DNA from: Ferrithrix thermotolerans DSM 19514
GTDB lineage: Bacteria > Actinomycetota > Acidimicrobiia > Acidimicrobiales > Ilumatobacteraceae
Assembly: GCA_945861025.1 (NCBI GenBank)
Contig: CAMASN010000002.1
Span: 28,192 to 92,191 of the forward strand
DNA length: 64,000 nt
Reading direction: 5' to 3'
Numbering within the stretch: position 1 is the stretch's first letter; each line of letters begins with the position of its first letter. Positions 26,021 to 34,187 of the stretch are shown here, one piece after another. The position numbers and the translations under genes are program-made. The notes beneath the pieces are model-generated. The model worked only from the letters and a program-made list of their open reading frames with translations, searched no databases and was not told the origin of the DNA.

Positions 26021-27109
26021 ATGTTTGAAGGTCCCGCCTGGCTCGTATCTCAGTTCTATGCGCTGACGCATAACTACGCGGTCGCTATTGCGCTCGTTGC
26101 GTTCACCGTCATGGTGCTGGTCACCCCGCTCACGCTGAAGAGCACTAAGGGCATGCTTGAGATGCAGCGCCTGCAGCCCGAGATGAAGAAGCTCCAGGCC
26201 GAGTACAAAAACGACCGCCAGAAGCTCAACGAAGAGATGATGAAGCTCTATCAGAATCACAAGGTCAATCCCCTGGCCTCGTGTTTGCCGCTGCTGCTGC
26301 AGATGCCGATCTTCTTCATTATGTATCGCGTGCTGCATGGATTGAGTCGGGCCGCGTTCTTCGCCGACGAAGCAGCCTGTAAGGCGTCTGAATTCTGCAC
26401 CACGAACGTGATCCCCATTGGCAAGTCCGTCTTCAACCCCGAACACATCTCGAAGACGTCCGAGCTCTATCGCAGTTTGGTTCCCACGGGCGGCAAGAAC
26501 GAGATGTTGTCGTTCGGCCTTGACTTAGCGAAGTCACCAGCGCACTTCATCAGCAGCTCGTTCGGTAAGGGCATGATCTACGCCGGCCTTGTGGTGGTGC
26601 TCGGTGTGCTCTATTTTATTCAGCAAAAGATGGTCGCCTCCCGCGCAGCGGTGAGCCCAACGATGTCGGCCGGGCAGGCCAAGCTGATGCAGTACTTGCC
26701 CGTGGTGTTTGCTGTCTTTCAGGTCTTTTTCTTGACCGGCCTCGTGATCTACTACATCACTCAAGCCCTCTTCCGAATTGGTCAAAACGTCTATATCACC
26801 AAGCGTTTTTACGGTGGTGAGGAATCTCTGGGTCAACAGGCGTATGCCGCCGGCGAGCGGGCCCGTGAGGAAGCAAAAAAGAACGGTGGCGCAGGCGCTG
26901 TCACAGGCGGTGGCATGTTTGCGCAGGCCAAGCGTGACGCACAGGCCAAGCGCGAGGCGCTTGAGTCGGCAAAGAAGCCTGCTCCACAGACGAGTAAGCG
27001 GGTCACCCCGCCCAAGAACAAGCCGACGCCCAGCTCGGGTCGGCCGCAGCGCCCAACGGCATCTGGTCGGCCCGGCGCACCGGCGCGACCCAAGCCACCG
27101 AAGAAATAG
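26021..27109 (+). CDS. yidC: YidC/Oxa1 membrane protein insertase
   Basis: A 362-aa YidC of the Gram-positive type without the large periplasmic domain. It has the first membrane segment near residues 17-37, the cytoplasmic helical hairpin MQRLQPEMKKLQAEYKNDRQ, and later segments near 90-110, 170-190 and 225-260. The last 90 residues are basic and Pro/Ala-rich, as in actinobacterial YidC. It inserts and folds membrane proteins with or without SecYEG. Start 26021 lies 9 bases after yidD. Confidence 0.95.
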   Translation: MFEGPAWLVSQFYALTHNYAVAIALVAFTVMVLVTPLTLKSTKGMLEMQRLQPEMKKLQAEYKNDRQKLNEEMMKLYQNHKVNPLASCLPLLLQMPIFFIMYRVLHGLSRAAFFADEAACKASEFCTTNVIPIGKSVFNPEHISKTSELYRSLVPTGGKNEMLSFGLDLAKSPAHFISSSFGKGMIYAGLVVVLGVLYFIQQKMVASRAAVSPTMSAGQAKLMQYLPVVFAVFQVFFLTGLVIYYITQALFRIGQNVYITKRFYGGEESLGQQAYAAGERAREEAKKNGGAGAVTGGGMFAQAKRDAQAKREALESAKKPAPQTSKRVTPPKNKPTPSSGRPQRPTASGRPGAPARPKPPKK

Positions 27110-27158
27110 CACAGTGTTGCGGCCGCATGTGCGGCCACCTATTTGATGGGACGACGAT

Positions 27159-27980
27159 ATGCAGTGGGTAGAAACCACCGGTAAGACAACCGAAGAAGCA
27201 AAAGGGCTAGCACTTGACCAGCTCGGAGTTGCCGAAGACGATGCCGAGTTCGAGATTCTCGAAGAGCCGAAGTCCGGAATTTTTGGACGAGTAAAGGGCG
27301 AGGCCCGAGTGCGGGCCCGCGTGCGGCCAACAGCTGTACGACCAAAGGTCGAACGGCGTGACCGCCGCAAGGGCCGCGAGCAGGGCGAACGGGCTTCAGC
27401 CGGCGCCGATACTGCTACGGTTACCACACCGAAGAGCGAACCTGCCGCACGGCAGCGCAACAAACCACAGCAGCGTCGCGAACCAGCGGCAAAGCCACAG
27501 CGAGAGGAATCCATCGTGAGCGCAGAGCAGGTTGGGGTAGAAGCCAAGAAGTTCCTCACTGAGTTGGTCGATGCATTCGGACTCGACGGAACAGTCGATC
27601 TTCGTACCGACGGTGACGATCTTGAGTTGACTGTCAGTGGTGCCGATCTTGGTCTTATGGTGGGGCCTCGTGGCAACACCTTGACCGCCGTGCAAGATCT
27701 CACACGCGTTGCTTCGCAGCGTCGCTTGGGCGATCACGACACGCGCTTGCGGGTTGATGTCGGTGGCTACCGCGAGCGTCGTCGTGAGGCACTGTCACGT
27801 TTCGCCAATCAGATCGCCGAGCAGGTTGTCTCGTCGGGTGAGGCGCGTGCACTCGAGCCAATGTCGTCGGCCGATCGTAAGGTCATCCACGATGTGCTCA
27901 CTGAGTACGCCGGAGTCGTCACCCGTTCAGAGGGTGAGGATCCAAACCGTCGGATTGTCATCGCTCCAGCGAATGACTGA
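27159..27980 (+). CDS. jag: Jag/KhpB-type RNA-binding protein (Jag_N-KH-R3H)
   Basis: A 273-aa protein with Jag_N at residues 1-55 (GKTTEEAKGLALDQLGV, SGIFGRVKGEARVR). A charged linker follows to about 120, then a KH domain (LGLMVGPRGNTLTAVQDL) and an R3H domain (LEPMSSADRKVIHDVL). Such proteins bind RNA and take part in cell elongation and envelope control. The frame ends 8 bases into rsmG. Confidence 0.92.
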   Translation: MQWVETTGKTTEEAKGLALDQLGVAEDDAEFEILEEPKSGIFGRVKGEARVRARVRPTAVRPKVERRDRRKGREQGERASAGADTATVTTPKSEPAARQRNKPQQRREPAAKPQREESIVSAEQVGVEAKKFLTELVDAFGLDGTVDLRTDGDDLELTVSGADLGLMVGPRGNTLTAVQDLTRVASQRRLGDHDTRLRVDVGGYRERRREALSRFANQIAEQVVSSGEARALEPMSSADRKVIHDVLTEYAGVVTRSEGEDPNRRIVIAPAND

Positions 27981-28524
27981 AGACACAGAACTCCTCGCAG
28001 TTCTTGAATCGTTGCGTGAGCGCGGCGCGCTGGGTGAAGTTTCACTTCCCGCCGCCGTGGCTCACGCTGATTTGTTTCTGGCGGCTATTCCTAGCCACTG
28101 CGCTCGCCTCCTCGATCTCGGGTCGGGTGGAGGCCTGCCGGGCTTGGTACTCGCAAGTCGCTTGACGAACATGTTTGTCGCGCTCACCGATCGCCGTGAG
28201 CGTCGGATGGATCTGCTCCGACTTGCCACGGCTCGCCTGCGAATTGTTGCCCGCGTCTCGGTGCTCACCGGCGACGTGGTGAACTTGGCTCGTGACCCCG
28301 ACCTGCGTGGCACCTTTGATGTGGTGACGGCCCGTGCCTTCGGCGAACCGCTGTGGACCCTCTCGTGCGCCGTTCCCTTCCTTGCGCCGGGCGGTGTTGT
28401 TGTGATCTCCGAACCCCCACTCGTTGATGAAGCCACACGCTGGCCGGCCGACGAAGTTGCCCAACTTGGCCTGAAATCTTCAGAGCAACAATTCGCTCAT
28501 GTGAAGCGATTCGAACGGCTGTAA
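27973..28524 (+). CDS. rsmG: 16S rRNA (guanine-N7) methyltransferase RsmG
   Basis: A 183-aa methyltransferase that uses SAM to modify 16S rRNA. LDLGSGGGLPGLVLA is the SAM-binding motif, followed by DRRERRMDLLR, TGDVVNLA and VTARAFGEP. It is shorter than many RsmG proteins (about 205-240 aa), chiefly at the N-terminus. ATG 27973 overlaps jag by 8 bases. It is in the standard position before parA. Confidence 0.92.
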   Translation: MTEDTELLAVLESLRERGALGEVSLPAAVAHADLFLAAIPSHCARLLDLGSGGGLPGLVLASRLTNMFVALTDRRERRMDLLRLATARLRIVARVSVLTGDVVNLARDPDLRGTFDVVTARAFGEPLWTLSCAVPFLAPGGVVVISEPPLVDEATRWPADEVAQLGLKSSEQQFAHVKRFERL

Positions 28525-28579
28525 CCGAACTTTCTGCCAGGTCCGACTCTCTGAGCAGGGATGATGCGCGCAGTTCAAA

Positions 28580-28595
28580 TGTTTCACGTGAAACA
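28580..28595. promoter_or_regulatory. parS: parS site 1
   Basis: A perfect 16-bp TGTTTCACGTGAAACA palindrome, the bacterial parS consensus bound by ParB. It lies in the rsmG-parA gap, 231 bases before parA. Confidence 0.97.
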
Positions 28596-28618
28596 CGCAG
28601 ACGATTCGGGAACCATAA

Positions 28619-28634
28619 TGTTTCACGTGAAACA
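28619..28634. promoter_or_regulatory. parS: parS site 2
   Basis: A second perfect TGTTTCACGTGAAACA, 39 bases from the first, start to start. ParB loaded on these sites spreads and recruits ParA for origin segregation. Confidence 0.97.
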
Positions 28635-28810
28635 GCCCGTAAAGCCTTGACCGGACGTCGCAAGCCGGTAGTCTTCGATCAACGACAACGTGAGCCGGCC
28701 GTCCGGTGTGTTGCGAGTCGGGTGAATGGTCCCAGCAATCATGGGCACCGCATCGTTGCCGTGTCGGCTTCCAGCCGAACCCAGGCGCCACGCGAGGGGA
28801 GACCAATTAG

Positions 28811-29668
28811 ATGGAGTCCGTGACAGACCACGGAGAAGTAGCAGCCACCGAGAACGTGGTGGATACGGTCGAAATGGCCATGTATCCCCTGCCTCGAATC
28901 ATGGCCGTTGCCAATCAAAAGGGTGGGGTGGGAAAGACCACCACCACCGTGAACCTCGGGGCTTGCTTGGCCGAACTGGGGTTTCGTACCTTAGTGATCG
29001 ACCTCGATCCTCAGGGCAATGCATCTACTGGCTTAGGTATCGATAATCGTGGACTGGAAACATCGATGTACCACGTGATCATGCATGAGGCACCGCTCGA
29101 GAACTGCATCGAACCGGCGGCAGTGAAGAACCTGTTCGTTGCTCCGTCGAGCCTCGATCTGGCCGGAACCGAGATTGAGTTGGTTCCAGCCTTCAGCCGA
29201 GAGAATCGGTTAAAGCGAGCCATCGAAGCGGTTCAAGATGATTACGACTATGTTCTCATCGACTGTCCCCCATCGCTGGGCTTACTCACCGTCAACGGCC
29301 TGACCGCGGCCACCGAAGTGTTGGTTCCGATTCAGTGCGAGTACTACGCACTTGAAGGCCTTGGACAGTTGTTGCGCAACGTCGATCTGGTGCGCCGCAA
29401 CTTGAATCCCACACTGACGGTCAGCACCATCGTGTGTGTGATGTACGACGCTCGCACCAAGTTGGCTGACCAAGTGGTGAAAGAAGTGCGCGAGCACTTT
29501 GGTGACAAGGTGATGCGTACGGTGATTCCTCGTACGGTTCGGTTGTCCGAGGCGCCGTCGTTTGGCCAGCCGATTACTACGTTCGATTCCAGTTCACGGG
29601 GCGCAGTTGCGTACCGCATGGTTGCAAGGGAGGTGAGCGCTCATGGCACGCCTCGGGGGACTCGGTAA
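28811..29668 (+). CDS. parA: Chromosome-partitioning ATPase ParA (Soj)
   Basis: A 285-aa ParA. The deviant Walker A KGGVGKTT is at residues 37-44, DLDPQGNAS follows at about 67-75, and DYVLIDCPPSLG is the Walker B region. The first about 25 residues are an extra acidic extension, and an internal Met (24) could be an alternative start. It forms an ATP-dependent gradient on the nucleoid to move ParB-parS. The 3' end overlaps parB by 26 bases. Confidence 0.96.
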   Translation: MESVTDHGEVAATENVVDTVEMAMYPLPRIMAVANQKGGVGKTTTTVNLGACLAELGFRTLVIDLDPQGNASTGLGIDNRGLETSMYHVIMHEAPLENCIEPAAVKNLFVAPSSLDLAGTEIELVPAFSRENRLKRAIEAVQDDYDYVLIDCPPSLGLLTVNGLTAATEVLVPIQCEYYALEGLGQLLRNVDLVRRNLNPTLTVSTIVCVMYDARTKLADQVVKEVREHFGDKVMRTVIPRTVRLSEAPSFGQPITTFDSSSRGAVAYRMVAREVSAHGTPRGTR

Positions 29669-30578
29669 AGGACTTGGAGCACTCATCCCGTCAGACTTGG
29701 CGGGGGATCCATCGATCGACACCGATCGGGCACGCCTGCTCGAGGTGCCGATCGAGTCGCTCTCCCCAAACCCACATCAGCCACGCGTTCATTTCGATGA
29801 GGAGTCGCTTGCTGAATTGGCAGCGTCGATCGCCGAGATTGGTGTGTTGCAGCCGGTGTTGGCTCGCGACATGGGTGACGGCACCTATCAGCTCGTTGCC
29901 GGCGAACGGCGTTGGCGTGCTGCTCGGCGCGCCGGTCTGCAGACGATCCCGGCGGTTGTGCGTACCACCGACGACCTCAGTTCGGTTGAGCAGGCATTGG
30001 TCGAGAACTTGCATCGCCAAGATCTCACTCCGCTCGAAGAGGCCGCGGCCTATCAGCAGTTGATTGAAGACTTCGGGTTGACCCACGAGCAGGTGTCGAG
30101 TCGGGTCGGCAAGAGTCGCTCAACCATCACCAACATGCTTCGCTTGTTGTCGTTGCCGCCCGCCATTCAGCACTTGCTGGCCGATGGTCGGCTGTCGGCC
30201 GGTCACGCTCGCGCCTTGTTGGGTAGCCCTGATCGTGCCTTCCAGGAGCATCTTGCCAAGCGGGCTGTTGCCGAGGCGTGGTCAGTTCGTGCCGTAGAGG
30301 ATGCAATCCGCGATCGTCAGGCAGGATCCACAGAGGGCACAGCAGCTGCTGTGACCGATGTCACACAAAGCGATGGTGCTGGGCTTACTCCGGTCACCCG
30401 GCTTCGTCCACCAGGCCTGCTTGAGCTCGAGCATCTGTTGGCCGAACACCTCGACACGAGAGTGGCGGTCTCGATGGGTGCCAAGCGCGGCAAGGTCTCG
30501 ATTGAGTTTGCCGATCTCGAAGATCTCGAACGCATTTATCGGCACATGGTTGAGGGTTCGCCAGCAGCGGGCAGCTAA
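29643..30578 (+). CDS. parB: Chromosome-partitioning protein ParB (Spo0J)
   Basis: A 311-aa ParB. It begins MARLGGLGKGLGALIP, the ParA-stimulating N-terminal peptide. The CTP-binding domain has SLSPNPHQPR and GERRWRAARRAG. The DNA-binding domain contains the VSSRVGKSRSTITNMLRLL helix-turn-helix, and a C-terminal dimer domain follows. It binds the two parS sites upstream of parA. Confidence 0.96.
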   Translation: MARLGGLGKGLGALIPSDLAGDPSIDTDRARLLEVPIESLSPNPHQPRVHFDEESLAELAASIAEIGVLQPVLARDMGDGTYQLVAGERRWRAARRAGLQTIPAVVRTTDDLSSVEQALVENLHRQDLTPLEEAAAYQQLIEDFGLTHEQVSSRVGKSRSTITNMLRLLSLPPAIQHLLADGRLSAGHARALLGSPDRAFQEHLAKRAVAEAWSVRAVEDAIRDRQAGSTEGTAAAVTDVTQSDGAGLTPVTRLRPPGLLELEHLLAEHLDTRVAVSMGAKRGKVSIEFADLEDLERIYRHMVEGSPAAGS

Positions 30579-30608
30579 CAACTGTCCGCGCGAATCACTC
30601 GAGCAGCG

Positions 30609-30643
30609 ACCCTCACCTTGGTGTTCAACTCGCGCGTGAGGGT
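30609..30643. terminator. Inverted repeat between convergent parB and cwlM
   Basis: ACCCTCAC (30609-30616) and GTGAGGGT (30636-30643) form an 8-bp stem with a 19-base loop in the 147-base convergent gap. It may act as a two-way terminator; no T-run follows, so this is weak. Confidence 0.3.
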
Positions 30644-30666
30644 TACACACATCGTGTGCATAGACC

Positions 30667-30675
30667 TGTGGATAA
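30667..30675 (-). promoter_or_regulatory. DnaA box downstream of parB
   Basis: TGTGGATAA, the complement of a perfect TTATCCACA DnaA box, stands alone in the parB-cwlM gap. It may be a chance hit or a DnaA-titration site. Confidence 0.35.
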
Positions 30676-30725
30676 AGCCTCAACTGTGACTGGCGGCACA
30701 GTAGTCAATCATGCGTCGTAGCAGC

Positions 30726-31685
30726 TCAGAGCGGGTCTTGGAACCATTGTTCGATAGCTACACGCACAAGTTCGGCGATGTTGATGGCATGGTCTGTCAC
30801 GTTGCGCACATCGCCGAATGAGATCAGCACCGCTGGCATGCGCGTTTCACGCAGAACCTGCAGGCGCATCCCAGTTGCAGTGTGTGGCACTGTCTCAAGT
30901 GCGTCGAGGCCAGAGGCGATGCGTTCGGCGAGTGATCGACCACCATGAGACTCGAACGTGGGAACGGCGTAGTAGCAAATTCGTGTGGGACCGTCGACCA
31001 GCGTGTCGAAGCCTACGTAGAGATCGGCAGTGAACTGGTTGGCGGCCGTGGCCTGGGTGATGGCGTCTGTCTCGTCGACCGACATCACGATGGTGCCCCG
31101 GCGGCGAAGATCTCTTACGAGTGCTCGGGTGAGGGCGCTGAGTCCACCAAATTGGCCAACGACCACGCGGCGACCGGCGAGCGAGCTCGAACTGGTACGC
31201 AGTCGCTCTCGTTCGCGCACCGTTGCGATACCTGGACCGTGGCCGGTTTGGCTGCTGACTCGGTCGACGGCCTGAATGGTGTCGATACCGCATGTGCCAT
31301 CGGCGAGCAGGCCGCAATTGCCCTGAAACTCTTCGATGGCGGCTGCGGTGAGCGGACCCAGAATGCCGTCGACTCGGCCGCAGTCGAATCCGAGACGGCC
31401 GAGACGGGTCTGCAGATCGGCGACGTCGTCGCCGCGCAGGTTGGGAGAGGTGAGGAACAGCAGCCGATCGCCGAGCCGCCAAGAGGCCTCTACAAGTGCA
31501 GCCCAAGTGGCTCGATCGCAGATGCCATCGATGGGTATCCCTCGTGCTTGTTGAAAGCTGCGCACGGAGCCTTCGGTGACAGCGCAATACACACCTGGCC
31601 GGCCGCCGGCCGCAGGGGAGAACCCGGCAGCACTGAGGCGGCGTTGAAGATCGCGGATGGCCTCGTCGTGCTGACCAGGGGTCAG
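30726..31685 (-). CDS. cwlM: CwlM-like peptidoglycan-binding pseudo-amidase
   Basis: Two PG_binding_1 domains (about 8-70 and 80-145) precede an amidase_3-like domain (about 165-319). The first binding domain needs 31 codons upstream of the first ATG/GTG/TTG (GTG 31592). The frame is open back to CTG 31685, which overlaps the trxA stop as CTGA, so I extend it there (319 aa). The amidase zinc residues are missing: GQFGG replaces the DPGHGG type, GFDT the SLHAN type, and SFGD the catalytic E in the LVExGF type. In mycobacteria CwlM has no amidase activity, is phosphorylated by PknB and activates MurA. A similar regulatory role is inferred. Confidence 0.8.
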   Translation of the reverse strand: MTPGQHDEAIRDLQRRLSAAGFSPAAGGRPGVYCAVTEGSVRSFQQARGIPIDGICDRATWAALVEASWRLGDRLLFLTSPNLRGDDVADLQTRLGRLGFDCGRVDGILGPLTAAAIEEFQGNCGLLADGTCGIDTIQAVDRVSSQTGHGPGIATVRERERLRTSSSSLAGRRVVVGQFGGLSALTRALVRDLRRRGTIVMSVDETDAITQATAANQFTADLYVGFDTLVDGPTRICYYAVPTFESHGGRSLAERIASGLDALETVPHTATGMRLQVLRETRMPAVLISFGDVRNVTDHAINIAELVRVAIEQWFQDPL

Positions 31686-32020
31686 AGGGAGCTGGCCAGG
31701 AATTCGTCGAGCTCCTGCATGAGTTGGCCCTTGCCCTTGGCGCCCACGAGGCGCTTGGCAATGACACCATTGGTGAACACGAGCAACGTTGGGATGCTCA
31801 TCACGTTGTACTTCATCGCCAGATCGGGGTTCTCGTCGACATTGAGCTTGGCGATAGTGATCTTGCCGGCCTGCTCTTGGGCGATTTCACCCAAGATCGG
31901 GGCGATCAACTTGCATGGCCCACACCACTCGGCCCAGAAATCGACCACGACGGGCACATCGGCCGCATTGATGGTCTCGTCAAAGGTATTGGTGGTGAGA
32001 GTAACGATGCCTTCAGCCAT
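31682..32020 (-). CDS. trxA: Thioredoxin
   Basis: A 112-aa thioredoxin with WCGPC (Cys33, Cys36), the cis-proline in MSIPT and the KLNVDENP segment. It reduces protein disulfides using TrxB. Its stop overlaps cwlM and it lies 56 bases after trxB, as in the mycobacterial trxB2-trxC-cwlM order. Confidence 0.97.
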   Translation of the reverse strand: MAEGIVTLTTNTFDETINAADVPVVVDFWAEWCGPCKLIAPILGEIAQEQAGKITIAKLNVDENPDLAMKYNVMSIPTLLVFTNGVIAKRLVGAKGKGQLMQELDEFLASSL

Positions 32021-32076
32021 GGGGGCTTCCTTTCAACGGAATACGTAGTGTAGCGAACCTAACCTCACGATGATGC

Positions 32077-33021
32077 TCAGTGAACGTTGGCTTCGAGCCA
32101 ACGCTCGGCGTCGATTGCCGCCATGCAACCCGAGCCCGCAGCAGTGATGGCCTGACGGTAGGTGTGGTCTTGCACGTCGCCGCATGCGAACACACCATCG
32201 ATATTGGTGTAGGTAGAACCGGGCTTGGTAATGAGGTAGCCGTTGTCTTCCATATCGAGCACGCTGCTGAACAGATCGGTGTTCGGGCGATGGCCGATGG
32301 CGACGAAGAGACCCGTCACGGGCAGCAACGATTCTTCGCCGGTGAGAACGTTGCGAACCATTGCACCTTCGAGTTTGTCGGTACCTGCGAGATCGGTGAC
32401 CGTGGTGTTCCAGAGCATTTCGATCTTGGGATTATTGAAGGCCCGATCTTGCATGATCTTTGATGCACGCAGGCTGTCTCGGCGATGGATGAGCGTGACC
32501 TTTGAGGCGAACTTGGTCAGGAAGGTTGCCTCTTCGATGGCGCTGTCGCCGCCGCCAACCACGGCGATTTCTTGGCCTCTGAAGAAGAAACCATCGCATG
32601 TGGCGCACGTAGATACACCATGTCCGAGCAGGCGTTCTTCTGCCTCAAGGCCAATCATCAGCGACTGTGCGCCAGTGGAGACGATGATGGAGTCGGCGGT
32701 ATATAGATCGTTGCGAACCCACACCTTGAATGGGCGCTCACTGAAGTCGATGGCCGTGGCCTTGGCCGTAATGAACTCGGCACCGAAGCGCGCGGCCTGC
32801 TCGCGGAAGCGACTCATGAGCTCGGGACCCATGATGCCTTCGGGGAAGCCAGGGAAGTTCTCGACCTCGGTGGTGAGCATCAGTTGGCCGCCGGGCTGAT
32901 CGCTGGTGCTGCTCAACTCGCCTTCGATAACGAGCGGCGTGAGGTTGGCACGTGCGGTGTAGATAGCCGATGTGAGTCCGGCAGGACCCGAACCAATGAC
33001 AATGACGGGATGGTGGCTCAT
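32077..33021 (-). CDS. trxB: Thioredoxin-disulfide reductase
   Basis: A 314-aa flavoprotein. It has FAD motif GSGPAG (10-15), redox-active CATC (Cys139, Cys142), NADPH motif GGGDSAIEEA and C-terminal GVFACGDV. ATG 33021 is chosen because it starts the FAD strand and overlaps the upstream stop by 4 bases. A longer frame to 33111 lies over the preceding gene. It passes NADPH electrons to thioredoxin. Confidence 0.96.
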   Translation of the reverse strand: MSHHPVIVIGSGPAGLTSAIYTARANLTPLVIEGELSSTSDQPGGQLMLTTEVENFPGFPEGIMGPELMSRFREQAARFGAEFITAKATAIDFSERPFKVWVRNDLYTADSIIVSTGAQSLMIGLEAEERLLGHGVSTCATCDGFFFRGQEIAVVGGGDSAIEEATFLTKFASKVTLIHRRDSLRASKIMQDRAFNNPKIEMLWNTTVTDLAGTDKLEGAMVRNVLTGEESLLPVTGLFVAIGHRPNTDLFSSVLDMEDNGYLITKPGSTYTNIDGVFACGDVQDHTYRQAITAAGSGCMAAIDAERWLEANVH

Positions 33022-33350
33022 GATGTGGGCTCGGTGCTGTCGAGACGCTTGCGCATCAAAACCAAGCCGGCGATACCGAACATCACGCCGGCGCCAAGGT
33101 ATGACACCCATACGGCGTCGCTATGGGTGAGCGGCCACTCGAGGATCGCCTGCAGGCCTCGAGTGAGAAACACGGTGAAGAGTACGAGAGCAGCAATGCC
33201 GCCGCACACACCGATGACGCCGAACACGGCGCCGCGATAGAGAACGAGAAGTGGCTTGGTGGTTTTGTCGCGAACCGTTGCGACGACACGCTCAATGTTG
33301 TCGGCGAGGCGAGATGCCCAGTTCGGATCGGTCAGTGGATTGCCTGGCAT
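33018..33350 (-). CDS. Small membrane protein of unknown function
   Basis: A 110-aa protein with two hydrophobic segments, about residues 42-62 and 83-100, a basic C-terminal MRKRLD and no known domain. It lies between the anti-sigma factor and trxB and is coupled to trxB by a 4-base overlap. Mycobacteria have no gene here. A role with the sigma/redox genes is inference. Confidence 0.65.
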   Translation of the reverse strand: MPGNPLTDPNWASRLADNIERVVATVRDKTTKPLLVLYRGAVFGVIGVCGGIAALVLFTVFLTRGLQAILEWPLTHSDAVWVSYLGAGVMFGIAGLVLMRKRLDSTEPTS

Positions 33351-33419
33351 GGGTCGATACTAACGCTCGGTGGTAAGGCGCGGCGTGGTCGATCGGTGAA
33401 CGTGTGAGGAGCGGGTTGA

Positions 33420-34187
33420 TCAGGGGAGCGCAACGCTGGCAAGCACGGCGCATGTCTGCGGTTCGAGCACTCGTATCGACTTGGTCTGATCGTCACGAAT
33501 GGCAATGCCATTCGCCCCCTTGAAGATCACGGCCGCGTAGGGTTCGTTGGCAGCACCGAGGCAGTCGGCGTTGATATCAGCGCCGTCCGCAACCCCTGCG
33601 ACATCTGCTGACGTCGACGCGCCAACGTTGCTTGGGTCGGTTATGTAGGCGACTAATTCGTCATCGGTGGCCAAGTTGGCCGCAGTTGCCCACACCGTGA
33701 CCACGGCGGCCCCATTGATGCTGTCGATCGCAGTGGGGACTGCATCGGCCTCGGGCGACTGCATCGTGCTCGATAGTCGGACATCGTCAGCGGATCTGAC
33801 GTCGGTCTTGATGTTGTCGTTCGATGAAGGACCCGCGGTGCTGGCAACTGCGACGACACCAACAATTGCTGCGGCTGCTGCACCTGCGAGCCATCGTTGC
33901 TGTCGTTTGAAGCGCTGTTGACGTTGGTGCAATGGCACCACCACACCCGTGTTGTCGGTGGCCGAGCTGATTTCATCGAACACGGCGAGTGCTGCGCTGA
34001 GGGCGTCCTCGCGGGCGTGTGTTGGCACCGCGACGGCTGCAAGCTGATCACGCAGTGCACCGAACGAATTCATGACGGCCGTCAGCTCTGCTGAACCCTC
34101 GACCTGGGCGCGTTCTGCTGAGGTGCTCTCGCCATCGAGGGCCGCGCTGGCCAGTTCGGTGTCAGGGGTGAATGAGTGGTCGGTCAT
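33420..34187 (-). CDS. Putative anti-sigma factor
   Basis: A 255-aa protein. The N-terminal part looks cytoplasmic, with the FTPDTELASAALDGESTSAE start typical of anti-sigma domains. One membrane segment lies near residues 98-118 and an extracellular Ala/Asp-rich domain follows. It lacks the HxxxCxxC zinc motif. It overlaps the sigma-factor stop by 4 bases, the usual arrangement of an anti-sigma factor holding its sigma factor at the membrane. It is in the position of Rv3912 in mycobacteria. Confidence 0.78.
   Translation of the reverse strand: MTDHSFTPDTELASAALDGESTSAERAQVEGSAELTAVMNSFGALRDQLAAVAVPTHAREDALSAALAVFDEISSATDNTGVVVPLHQRQQRFKRQQRWLAGAAAAAIVGVVAVASTAGPSSNDNIKTDVRSADDVRLSSTMQSPEADAVPTAIDSINGAAVVTVWATAANLATDDELVAYITDPSNVGASTSADVAGVADGADINADCLGAANEPYAAVIFKGANGIAIRDDQTKSIRVLEPQTCAVLASVALP

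Larger units (their letters stand above)
28525..28810 (+). promoter_or_regulatory. rsmG-parA intergenic region
   Basis: A 286-base gap carrying the two parS sites in its first half. The parA promoter must lie in the rest; GAGGGGAGA precedes ATG 28811 as ribosome binding site. I see no other feature. Confidence 0.5.

Noticed and set aside
30945..32048. 367-aa plus-strand frame opposite cwlM and trxA
   Set aside because: Both minus-strand genes are well supported; the frame has no recognisable motif.
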